Positions 13,441 through 19,370 of a stretch of DNA of 19,370 nt are shown piece after piece. Position 1 is the stretch's first letter; each line of letters opens with the position of its first letter. Source of the stretch: an uncultured Bacilli bacterium (GTDB taxonomy: Bacteria; Bacillota_I; Bacilli_A; RF39; UBA660); contig CANQRX010000014.1 of the NCBI GenBank assembly GCA_947626425.1, positions 1-19,370 of the forward strand, given 5' to 3'. The translations under genes were made by a program, and so were the position numbers. A model generated the notes under the pieces. It was not told the origin of the DNA. It saw only the letters and a program-made list of their open reading frames with translations, and searched no databases.

Positions 13441-15426
13441 ATGAATGATGATTTACGAGCTATAAATGAACTAAAACTTGTTTGTATTGATATGATAAAT
13501 CGGGCCAAAAGTGGGTCACCAGGGATTTGTTTAGATATGGCACCGATGATGTATACATTATTTACAAAGATTTTAAATGTTTATCCTAATAATCCTAATT
13601 TCTTTAATCGTGATCGTGTAATTCTTTCTTCTTCAAGAATTGCCCCTCTTTATTATGCGATGCTTCATATGGCTGGATTTCCAATAGCTAAGGAAGATTT
13701 AATGAATTTTAAACGTTGTAAAAGTATAACACCAGGTATTCCAGATTATAATGCCACCCTAGGGGTTGATGCTTCTACTGGCTTCGCAGGAGACGGGGTT
13801 GGAATAGCAATTGGGCTCATGATGGCTAAAAGATATTTGAATGCTTTAATTAGACGTGATGATGATATAAAAAATGATGTTTTAACTTATAGCACTTTTT
13901 GTTTTTGCTCCGATGCCGATATTTTAAGTGGGACAGCTCTTGAGGCTTTTCAGTTTGCCGTCGCTCAAAATTTAAAACAGTTAGTTTTTATTTATGATTT
14001 TAATAATATTGGGGCTGATGGTGAAAGACCGGAATTAAGGTTTGAATCGACGATTAAAAAGTTTCAAGCAATGGGAATGTATGTTGATGGTTTAAAAGAC
14101 TTTTTTAATGTTAAAGAATTAGTGAGAATTTTAGATAAGGCTAAAAACAGTGGAAAACCGGCTTTAATTGTAATTAAAAATGTTATTGGGGCAGATTCGT
14201 TTAATGCTGGTAAAAATATTTTACATGATGGCCCTTTATCTTATGATGATACGGAAAACTTACGAAAAAAATATAATTCGATTTTGGCTCCTTTTGAAAT
14301 ATCTAAAGATAGTAAAATTCATGTTCAAACCCAGTTAAATGAAAGATCAAAGAAATATTATAATCGTTGGAATGATCAATTCAATAAAGTTAAAACAAGG
14401 ATGGACTCTAATGTTCGGGCAATTATCAATATGTTACAAACGAATACAAATAATATTCCTTTTGATAGTAGTAATTATCGAATTAATGATGGGTATCGCG
14501 AATCTTTATTGGAATCAAATTATAAAATAATGAATATTGTAGCTTCTAAAAGTTCGATGTTTTTAGGAGGTTCAGCGGGAGATGCATTGACAACTAGGAC
14601 AACCTTAGATTCAGGTGAAGCCCAAACTCCAATGCTTCCTTTAGCCAGAAATATTCGGTTTGGTCCGCGGGAAAAATTAATGGGTAATGTGTTAAACGGC
14701 ATGAGTTTAACTGGCTTACGAGTTTTTGGCAGTACCAAATTGTGCTATTTTAATGAATTTAGTTCAACCGTAAGGATGTCTGCTTTAATGAATTTACCGG
14801 TTATCTATGTATTTACGCATGACTCTTTATATGATTGTGAAGATGGACCAGCCCGAATTCCTTGTGAACAATTAGCAAGCCTACGGGCAATTCCGAATTT
14901 AACTGTTTATCGGCCGGCGGATATTAATGAAGTAATGGGAACTTGGGAAAGTGTTATGCAAAATAATAAACCAGTTGCGATTGTAATTTCTAAAAATAAT
15001 ATTCCAAAATTACCTGGTTCTAATAGTAAAGAAGTGGCTAAAGGTGCTTATATCATTAAAAGAGAACAACAAAATTTACATGGAATTATTATTGCGACGG
15101 GTAGCGAAGTTGTAAGTGCCTTGCAAATTGCTTTTGATTTAAGTGTTAAAGGCTTAGATATTCGGGTCGTTTCAATGCCAAGTGTGGAACTTTTTAAAGC
15201 GATGGGTGAACAATATCGTCAAAGTATTTTACCACCTGGTGTTAAAACGATTGTTATGGAAGCAGGAAGTAAATTAGGCTGGCAAGAGTTTGTTAGCGAT
15301 AACCGTTATATTTTGAGTATAGATGATTTTGCTTATTGTGGAATTACAATTGAAGTTTTACAAGCAATGAACTATGATTATGAAAGTTTAAAATTAAAAG
15401 TGGAATCATTATTAAAAACGACATAA
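13441..15426 (+). CDS. Transketolase-like protein lacking several active-site histidines
   Basis: At 661 residues it has full transketolase length and all three domains: TPP-binding (1-300), pyrimidine-binding (about 345-525, GGSAGD, RNIRFGPRE, LASLRAIPNLTVYRPAD) and C-terminal (545-661, IATGSEVVSAL). True transketolases move two-carbon units in the pentose phosphate pathway. Here conserved motifs are changed: SGHPG is SGSPG (24-28), the NGHG segment is SSSRIAP (63-69), HTPG is ITPG (96-99), GPLGQG is GFAGDG (114-119), GDG is SDA (157-159) and GPTHQP is GPARIP (469-474). Metal ligands Asp158, Asn188 and Ile190, His262, Glu411 and the phosphate-site Arg491 remain. Start 13441 is chosen over GTG 13432, which overlaps the ribosome binding site. 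It may be a non-canonical paralogue with a changed or lost reaction. Confidence 0.85.
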   Translation: MNDDLRAINELKLVCIDMINRAKSGSPGICLDMAPMMYTLFTKILNVYPNNPNFFNRDRVILSSSRIAPLYYAMLHMAGFPIAKEDLMNFKRCKSITPGIPDYNATLGVDASTGFAGDGVGIAIGLMMAKRYLNALIRRDDDIKNDVLTYSTFCFCSDADILSGTALEAFQFAVAQNLKQLVFIYDFNNIGADGERPELRFESTIKKFQAMGMYVDGLKDFFNVKELVRILDKAKNSGKPALIVIKNVIGADSFNAGKNILHDGPLSYDDTENLRKKYNSILAPFEISKDSKIHVQTQLNERSKKYYNRWNDQFNKVKTRMDSNVRAIINMLQTNTNNIPFDSSNYRINDGYRESLLESNYKIMNIVASKSSMFLGGSAGDALTTRTTLDSGEAQTPMLPLARNIRFGPREKLMGNVLNGMSLTGLRVFGSTKLCYFNEFSSTVRMSALMNLPVIYVFTHDSLYDCEDGPARIPCEQLASLRAIPNLTVYRPADINEVMGTWESVMQNNKPVAIVISKNNIPKLPGSNSKEVAKGAYIIKREQQNLHGIIIATGSEVVSALQIAFDLSVKGLDIRVVSMPSVELFKAMGEQYRQSILPPGVKTIVMEAGSKLGWQEFVSDNRYILSIDDFAYCGITIEVLQAMNYDYESLKLKVESLLKTT

Positions 15427-15454
15427 TTCGACAAATTCATCGTCTTTTAATTGC

Positions 15455-15460
15455 TATAAT
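15455..15460 (+). promoter_or_regulatory. -10 element of the SirA-like gene
   Basis: TATAAT at 15455-15460 with no convincing -35. It puts the transcript start near 15467, which supports ATG 15477 over ATG 15465. Confidence 0.4.
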
Positions 15461-15476
15461 AAATATGGTGATTAAA

Positions 15477-15908
15477 ATGCGATGTTTTTATATATTTAAA
15501 ATAAATCCAACTTTAGAAATTTTAACAAAAAATAATCCGTATGAACTATATCATACTTTAGAAACGATTTATTTTCGAAGTTCAGATGATATCTATTTAG
15601 GAAATGTTTTTGTTAAGCAAATAGTTGAGCCAATAGAAAGAAAAGAATTAGATATTTCTTTATTTAAAGACTATAAAAATAATTATTTTTACATGAAATA
15701 TAAAAATCATCATATGATGAATGATATTTATCGAAGAGAAAATACGAAATTAAGTATTTATAAAACTTATTTAAAATTAGAAACAAATGTTGTAAAACCA
15801 TGTTTTTTAAAAAATTTACAAAAAAATCCCCATTTATTTGCCTGTGATTTTGAGGAAAAAGATTATTTTTGGTTAGATTCCTTAAATACTGGGGCAGTTT
15901 TCATATAA
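15477..15908 (+). CDS. SirA-like (sporulation inhibitor of replication) family protein
   Basis: The 143-residue protein starts MRCFYIFKINPTLEILTKNN and ends with FACDFEEKDYFWLDSLN. This pattern, with ELYHTLETIYF and a middle KQIVEP, resembles proteins annotated as SirA in uncultured Bacilli; recognition is from memory. In Bacillus subtilis, SirA (about 148 residues) binds domain I of DnaA and blocks new rounds of replication at sporulation. No membrane segment or enzyme motif is present. The start is ATG 15477 behind GGTGATTAAA, since the earlier ATG 15465 lies at the predicted transcript start. Its last 46 bp overlap the 3' end of tmcAL on the other strand. Confidence 0.6.
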   Translation: MRCFYIFKINPTLEILTKNNPYELYHTLETIYFRSSDDIYLGNVFVKQIVEPIERKELDISLFKDYKNNYFYMKYKNHHMMNDIYRRENTKLSIYKTYLKLETNVVKPCFLKNLQKNPHLFACDFEEKDYFWLDSLNTGAVFI

Positions 15909-16999
15909 ATAGGGCAGTTCTTTTTTTCAAAAAGATAAGTTTGTTGACTAGTTATTAAATCATAAAGAAGACTTGCCTTTAATTCAAGGTGATAAAGGAA
16001 AGAATTTTTATCGACTTTGGTTGGTAATAAAAAATTTTGGCGATTTTCGTTTAAGTATTTTTGGCCTTGGGTATTGAAACCTAAAATTTTAATATAAGAT
16101 AAAGGACATGAAACATCTTCCTTTTTAATTCCTAAAAAAAGATGAATTAGTAGTCTAGTAAGACGGTTTTGGCTATATCGTTTACTTTGAAGGCAATTTA
16201 AAAGTTGTTCGTAATTTTCACAATTATTGATTTCTTTTTTTAGTTTATAATCCATGCCTTCGGTAACATCAAGAATTTCGTTTAAATGATCGCTTACTAA
16301 AATATGATATTTTAAATAATTAAATAAAGTAGGATAGGAAATGGTTACTAAAGAATTTAGGGAATTTTGTGGTAAATAACTAGAAATATTCAGATTGTTT
16401 TTTAATTTAAAGCGAATATTTTGGGCGCTGATAATTGGAGTATCTAAGGTTGTGTCTAAATAGTCATTAGTTCTTTGGATAGTTTCTAATTTTAGGTTAT
16501 AGTGATTATTCAAAATGGTTTTACAATAGGATATTCCTAATAAATCATTGGAGCCAATTTTTGTTAAATTTAGGGCATTGGTTAAACTTTTTGGATAACT
16601 AATTCCTTTTTTTAATTCTTTTTGTAAAGCTTCTTTCGTTAAATTTTGTTGTTTTTGGGCAATATCTTTAAGATAACTTAAATCGTTAGTTTCACTGCCA
16701 AATATAATTTTTTCGACTTTTAAGGCATTTAATAATTCAATACTTTTTTGGGCAAATGTATCCGCGGATTGGCATCCATATAAAACGGGTAATTCAATAA
16801 CAATATCAACATTATTTTCTAAAGCAATTTTGGTTTTAGCTTCTTTTGTTAAAAGACTAACTTCGCCTCGTTGTAAAAAATAGCCATTTAAACATAAAAT
16901 AAGTAAAGATTGAGGATACTTTTTTTTAATTTCGTTAATATGATACAAATGTCCGTTATGAAACGGATTATATTCACAGATAATTCCAATTATTTGCAT
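15863..16999 (-). CDS. tmcAL: tRNA(Met) cytidine acetate ligase TmcAL (YlbM)
   Basis: TmcAL makes N4-acetylcytidine at the wobble base of elongator tRNA-Met from acetate and ATP, which sharpens AUG decoding. The 378-residue protein (Bacillus YlbM is a little longer) begins MQIIGIICEYNPFHNGH. The nucleotidyltransferase HxGH-type motif is HNGH (residues 14-17). GYFLQRGE, CQSADTFAQKSIELL, FGSETNDL, GSNDLLGISYCKTI and SAQNIR follow as in the family. The C-terminal third binds tRNA. ATG 16999 follows AAGGTGA. The gene is divergent from yceD with interleaved promoters, and its tail overlaps the SirA-like gene. In Bacillus, ylbM also lies near ylbN (yceD) and rpmF, so the order is conserved. Confidence 0.92.
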   Translation of the reverse strand: MQIIGIICEYNPFHNGHLYHINEIKKKYPQSLLILCLNGYFLQRGEVSLLTKEAKTKIALENNVDIVIELPVLYGCQSADTFAQKSIELLNALKVEKIIFGSETNDLSYLKDIAQKQQNLTKEALQKELKKGISYPKSLTNALNLTKIGSNDLLGISYCKTILNNHYNLKLETIQRTNDYLDTTLDTPIISAQNIRFKLKNNLNISSYLPQNSLNSLVTISYPTLFNYLKYHILVSDHLNEILDVTEGMDYKLKKEINNCENYEQLLNCLQSKRYSQNRLTRLLIHLFLGIKKEDVSCPLSYIKILGFNTQGQKYLNENRQNFLLPTKVDKNSFLYHLELKASLLYDLITSQQTYLFEKKNCPIYMKTAPVFKESNQK

Positions 17000-17018
17000 A
17001 AGTAATTCACCTTGTTAA

Positions 17019-17047
17019 AGTTTAACATATATTGATTATTAAAACAA
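17019..17047 (-). promoter_or_regulatory. Probable tmcAL promoter
   Basis: On the minus strand TTGTTT (17047-17042), 17 bp, then TAAACT (17024-17019). It interleaves with the divergent yceD promoter at 17032-17060, so the two genes probably compete for polymerase. Confidence 0.4.
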
Positions 17048-17060
17048 ATTATATTATAAT
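17032..17060 (+). promoter_or_regulatory. Promoter of the yceD-rpmF operon
   Basis: TTGATT (17032-17037), exactly 17 bp, then TATAAT (17055-17060). Confidence 0.7.
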
Positions 17061-17089
17061 TAGGTTGAATTTTAGATGAAGGTGATATT

Positions 17090-17569
17090 GTGGATTTAAC
17101 GAAGTTTGCTATTAGAATAGGTAAGTTTGAAGAAGAAGTTACAATTCCCGAAAGTCTTTATAAGGATACTGGTGTTGTAAATATTCCACCGTTTTTGTTG
17201 ATGATTAATATTTATGAAAAGAATCAGGATTATTATTTACAACTAGAGGCTCAGGTGGAGTTAACTTTGCAAGATGCTATTACTCTAGAGCCTATTGGTT
17301 ATGACTTTCCAATCCAAATTGAGGAAAAAATTAGTTCTGATAGTGAAATATTGGGTAAATTTCTACAAAATAATCAAAATTCTCTTGATATTATAGCTAT
17401 TTTATGGGAGAATATTGTTCTGGAAATTCCAATTAGTTATACCAAGGCATCAGTTCAAAATGAATATCATGATGGTTGGGAATTAATTGAAGAAAAAAAA
17501 GATGAAATCGATATAAGGCTAGCTCCTTTATTGGAAATCTTTGATGAGGAAAAGGAGGGAAAACAATGA
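17090..17569 (+). CDS. yceD: YceD/DUF177 family large-subunit rRNA accumulation protein
   Basis: YceD proteins help 23S rRNA accumulate and are almost always encoded directly before L32. The 159-residue protein starts at GTG 17090 behind AAGGTGA. The family's Cys-containing core motif is not obvious here, but a central LQLEAQVELTLQDAITLEPIGYDFPIQI (read as two parts, residues about 50-78) fits the DUF177 strand pattern, and the acidic C-terminal region (residues 134-157) is typical. The assignment rests mainly on this pattern plus position. The stop TGA overlaps the rpmF ATG, so the two are translationally coupled. Confidence 0.8.
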   Translation: MDLTKFAIRIGKFEEEVTIPESLYKDTGVVNIPPFLLMINIYEKNQDYYLQLEAQVELTLQDAITLEPIGYDFPIQIEEKISSDSEILGKFLQNNQNSLDIIAILWENIVLEIPISYTKASVQNEYHDGWELIEEKKDEIDIRLAPLLEIFDEEKEGKQ

Positions 17570-17781
17570 AATTAAACCTTCAATTATTTGCAGTTCCATT
17601 TAGAAGAACGAGTAAAACAAAGAAAAGAATGCGTCGTACTCATTTGAAAAAAGAAGTTGGAGCTATTTGTTCTTGTCCAAAATGTGGAGCCTCACTTAGA
17701 CCACATCGGGCATGTTCAAAATGCGGATATTATAAAAATGAAGATGTTTTAAAAATTCAAACAGAAGAAGAAAATGCATAA
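17566..17781 (+). CDS. rpmF: 50S ribosomal protein L32 with an N-terminal Prp-type leader
   Basis: L32 is a small zinc-ribbon protein of the large subunit. From residue 9 the sequence AVPFRRTSKTKKRMRRTH is classical L32, and the zinc site is CPKC (37-40) with CSKC (50-53). It is unusual in having eight extra residues, MKLNLQLF, before the alanine that is normally residue 2. These match the LNLQFF-A leader of Firmicutes ribosomal protein L27, which the Prp protease removes. The start is firm: AAAGGAGG (17551-17558) precedes ATG 17566, which overlaps the yceD stop, and no start codon exists at the usual L32 N-terminus. A short acidic tail (QTEEENA) follows. A terminator closes the operon. Confidence 0.95.
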   Translation: MKLNLQLFAVPFRRTSKTKKRMRRTHLKKEVGAICSCPKCGASLRPHRACSKCGYYKNEDVLKIQTEEENA

Positions 17782-17803
17782 TCTACCACATCGGTAGATT
17801 TTT
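17780..17803 (+). terminator. Terminator of the yceD-rpmF operon
   Basis: AATCTACC (17780-17787), loop ACATC and GGTAGATT (17793-17800) form a perfect 8-bp stem with a five-T run. The stem overlaps the stop codon. The short T run may allow some read-through into the next gene, which has no clear promoter of its own. Confidence 0.65.
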
Positions 17804-17820
17804 AAATAAGGAGGATTATT

Positions 17821-18705
17821 ATGGGGTTTGTTGAAAAAATAACCAAGGAAATAGATAGTTCTTGGTCTTTAGAGGAAAAAATACGGTTTCTTTATTTAAA
17901 AAGCTGTGAAGTATTTTCTTATGATGAACGTTATTGGTGGTATACACCAGCTTTTTTCCAAGATTGGGAAGAAAAAGTAGAAAGAGTTATAAATAAGAAA
18001 ATTGTGGTTGAAACTTTAGATGAAAAGCCACAAGATGATTTAGTCGTTTGTTTTAGTTGGTCATATTTATTTCAAAGCTTATTAAAAACAGTTCTTAATG
18101 TTGATTGTGAAGTAATTAAGGGACCTGCTCATGCTTCGACTGTTGCAAAAACGGGGCAAACAGCTATTTTTGCTGATTCGTGTACAAGGAGTATGGATCT
18201 TTTTCGAGTAAAATTAAACTTAAGTACTTATGGTTATGAAGAAGCGATGAATAAAAATTTTACTGAAAAATTAAAAAGCATTGATGAAAAAATAGGATAT
18301 AGCTATTATGCTAAAATTTTAAATCAACTAAAAGGTGAGTTAGAAAGCCAAAAAAGAGGTTTAGATTTTGATGAGCAATTAATTACGAGTATTAATGCAG
18401 TAGGAAGTATTCAAAATGCTTTACAATTACACCATTTTGGCGAAGCAATTTATGCTTGTAATTATTTAATGCAAAAGCTTTTTCGTGAATCAGAAAAAGA
18501 ACGAGTTAGGTATAATGAACTTGCAAATATCAATCATAATGAAGTTCAAGGTTTATATGGATTATATGAATTAGAACTAGACTTTCAATATTTATATTAT
18601 TTGTTAAGTTTAGAAAATGGTTTTTATCAATTTCGAGAAATAAAAGAAGATGAAGCTGAATGTCTAGCGAGAAATTTAGCTGTGAGAAAATTGCATAATT
18701 CTTAA
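17821..18705 (+). CDS. Hypothetical protein with a transglutaminase-like Cys-His-Asp arrangement
   Basis: The 294-residue protein starts at ATG 17821 behind a strong AAGGAGG. I do not recognise a named family. The segment VVCFSWSYLFQSLL (Cys77), then GPAHAST (His104), then IFADSC (Asp119) has the order and spacing of a papain/transglutaminase-like triad: a Cys at the start of a helix, His on one strand and Asp on the next. The second half (about 150-290) is helical, with several Tyr/Leu-rich stretches, and lacks motifs. There is no signal peptide or membrane helix, so it is cytosolic. Such folds also occur in bacterial effectors and deamidases; the activity here is an inference only. It lies just after rpmF and before a tRNA gene. 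Confidence 0.65.
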   Translation: MGFVEKITKEIDSSWSLEEKIRFLYLKSCEVFSYDERYWWYTPAFFQDWEEKVERVINKKIVVETLDEKPQDDLVVCFSWSYLFQSLLKTVLNVDCEVIKGPAHASTVAKTGQTAIFADSCTRSMDLFRVKLNLSTYGYEEAMNKNFTEKLKSIDEKIGYSYYAKILNQLKGELESQKRGLDFDEQLITSINAVGSIQNALQLHHFGEAIYACNYLMQKLFRESEKERVRYNELANINHNEVQGLYGLYELELDFQYLYYLLSLENGFYQFREIKEDEAECLARNLAVRKLHNS

Positions 18706-18753
18706 AAAATGGCGTAAACTAAAGATAGTATGGACAAAGGGGTTTAAAAAAAC

Positions 18754-18782
18754 TTGAAATTTTAGGGAAGTTATATTATAAT
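18754..18782 (+). promoter_or_regulatory. Promoter of tRNA-Arg
   Basis: TTGAAA (18754-18759), exactly 17 bp, then TATAAT (18777-18782). The start would be near 18789, about 11 nt before the mature tRNA. Confidence 0.7.
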
Positions 18783-18799
18783 CAGTTTGTTCAACGAAT

Positions 18800-18876
18800 G
18801 TTCTTGTAGCTCAGTTGGATAGAGCAATCGCCTTCTAAGCGATCGGTCGAGAGTTCGAATCTCCCCAAGAACACCA
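18800..18876 (+). tRNA. tRNA-Arg (anticodon TCT)
   Basis: It folds as a full cloverleaf. The acceptor stem GTTCTTG pairs with CAAGAAC, the D arm is GCTC-AGTTGGATA-GAGC and the anticodon stem ATCGC/GCGAT has loop CTTCTAA (anticodon TCT, reading AGA). The T loop is TTCGAAT. The T stem GAGAG/CTCCC has one A-C mismatch at its second pair. Discriminator A and CCA are encoded (18873-18876). AGA is the main arginine codon in such AT-rich genomes. Confidence 0.93.
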
Positions 18877-18886
18877 GAAAGATATT

Positions 18887-18915
18887 AAACTCGAATTTTT
18901 TATAGTTCGAGTTTT
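18887..18915 (+). terminator. Hairpin after tRNA-Arg
   Basis: AAACTCGAA (18887-18895) and TTCGAGTTT (18906-18914) form a perfect 9-bp stem with a T-rich loop. The 3' T run is short. Confidence 0.6.
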
Positions 18916-19005
18916 AAAATGTTTAAATTTATGATAAAATAATAAAATGTAAAAAAACATTATAAGAGAAAGAAAAAATAAAATAGAGATTACAAATAAT
19001 GTTAA

Positions 19006-19179
19006 AAGAAAGCTTTAGATTTAGTAAAAAAAGTCAATCAAATATTTATATATCATCGTTCTTCAAAAATTATAAAAGGTGAGCGATATTTAAAATATAA
19101 TAATGAAAATAGATGTTATTATGGGAAGAGTAATAGAACTTATTTCTTTAATGGAATAAATGGATTTAAAAAGGAGTGA
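19006..19179 (+). pseudogene. Open 57-codon stretch without a start codon before the YhcG-type gene
   Basis: From 19006 to the TGA at 19177-19179 one frame is open and reads like protein (KKALDLVKKVNQIFIYHR, later CYYGKSNRTYFFNGINGFKK). It has no ATG, GTG or TTG start and no ribosome binding site. Its stop overlaps the ribosome binding site of the next gene, an operon-like spacing. It may be the tail of a gene that lost its 5' end. The family is not recognised. Confidence 0.3.
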
Positions 19180-19185
19180 TAAATA

Positions 19186-19370
19186 ATGGATTTACAAAAA
19201 ACAAATAATAATTCAATGATTATTAAATATCAAAATACAGATAATGTTGTAAAAGATGTATGCTCAATAATTGAATCAGCAAGGGATTATGCCTATCAAT
19301 CAGTAAATATTGCATTAGTAGAAAGAAATTGGTTTATTGGTTATAGAATTGCAGAAGAAGAATTAAAAGG
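19186..19370 (+). CDS. DUF1016/YhcG-type PDDEXK nuclease family protein, 5' part only
   Basis: ATG 19186 follows AAAAAGGAG. The visible 61 residues include VCSIIESARDYAYQSVNIAL followed by VERNWFIGYRIAEEELKG, which is the start of the DUF1016 N-terminal domain (the motif of an Arg, then VN, then NW-x-IG-x-x-I-x-E-E-E). These proteins are linked to restriction-modification loci and mobile defence regions and carry a C-terminal PD-(D/E)XK nuclease domain, which lies beyond the window. Being next to a tRNA gene suggests an accessory insertion point. Confidence 0.8.
   Translation, partial: MDLQKTNNNSMIIKYQNTDNVVKDVCSIIESARDYAYQSVNIALVERNWFIGYRIAEEELK

Noticed and set aside
12898..14738. Minus- and plus-strand frames inside the DUF3603-like and transketolase-like genes
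   Set aside because: They overlap strong coding frames and lack start signals.
15415..15454. Possible terminator after the transketolase-like gene
   Set aside because: Only a bulged, short stem can be drawn before the TTTT, too weak to call.
1..19370. CRISPR array, rRNA genes, T-box or prophage genes
   Set aside because: No regularly spaced repeats, rRNA-like sequence, T-box core or phage structural gene was seen. Repeats come in at most two adjacent copies.

Overview
The window is very AT-rich DNA with dense Firmicutes-type signals: AGGAGG-like ribosome binding sites, sigma-A-type promoters with 17-bp spacers, and TGA used as a stop. The gene set (WhiA, LexA, UppP, YceD-L32, a SirA-like protein, TmcAL) points to an uncultured gut Bacilli/Mollicutes-related lineage (RF39/Erysipelotrichales type) using the standard code. 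That placement is an inference from gene content. No taxonomic marker was compared.

Layout. (1) 1-755: a partial minus-strand gene at the left edge, then a compact locus with the architecture of a type I toxin-antitoxin module. It has a 30-residue hydrophobic peptide on the minus strand, an oppositely directed promoter-RNA-terminator unit, and 14-nt complementary blocks in the 5' and 3' untranslated regions of the toxin mRNA. (2) 756-4194: a PF06541-type membrane protein with a poly-lysine tail, and a fused ABC ATPase/FtsX-type permease. (3) 4195-6527: an accessory island with a surface-type protein. Its N-terminal anchor is separated from its body by a run of ten G that puts the gene out of frame. 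Its C-terminus carries a GC-rich block that looks like a variable region of a diversity-generating retroelement. Behind it are palindromic repeats and decayed coding sequence. (4) 6528-9731: whiA, a rhomboid protease, lexA with its own operator, and a short rhodanese-like gene. (5) 9740-10412: an IS200-type element whose right end folds on paper into a perfect four-way junction, then a 22-bp tandem repeat. (6) 10545-13372: rmuC, uppP and two coupled small genes. (7) 13441-15426: a transketolase-like protein that lacks most of the family's active-site histidines. (8) 15477-18705: a SirA-like gene overlapping tmcAL tail to tail, the yceD-rpmF operon, and an unknown Cys-His-Asp protein. (9) 18800-19370: tRNA-Arg(TCT) and the start of a DUF1016/YhcG-type nuclease.

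Most of the genes are housekeeping: peptidoglycan lipid recycling, SOS control, tRNA modification, 50S assembly and cell division control. Five observations stand out. They are the type I toxin-antitoxin-like locus, the putative two-layer variation (phase-variable G tract plus retroelement-type hypervariation) in one surface protein, the L32 ribosomal protein with a Prp-type cleavable leader, the histidine-depleted transketolase, and the four-way-junction end of the insertion sequence. No reverse transcriptase, template repeat, CRISPR array or rRNA was seen in the window.
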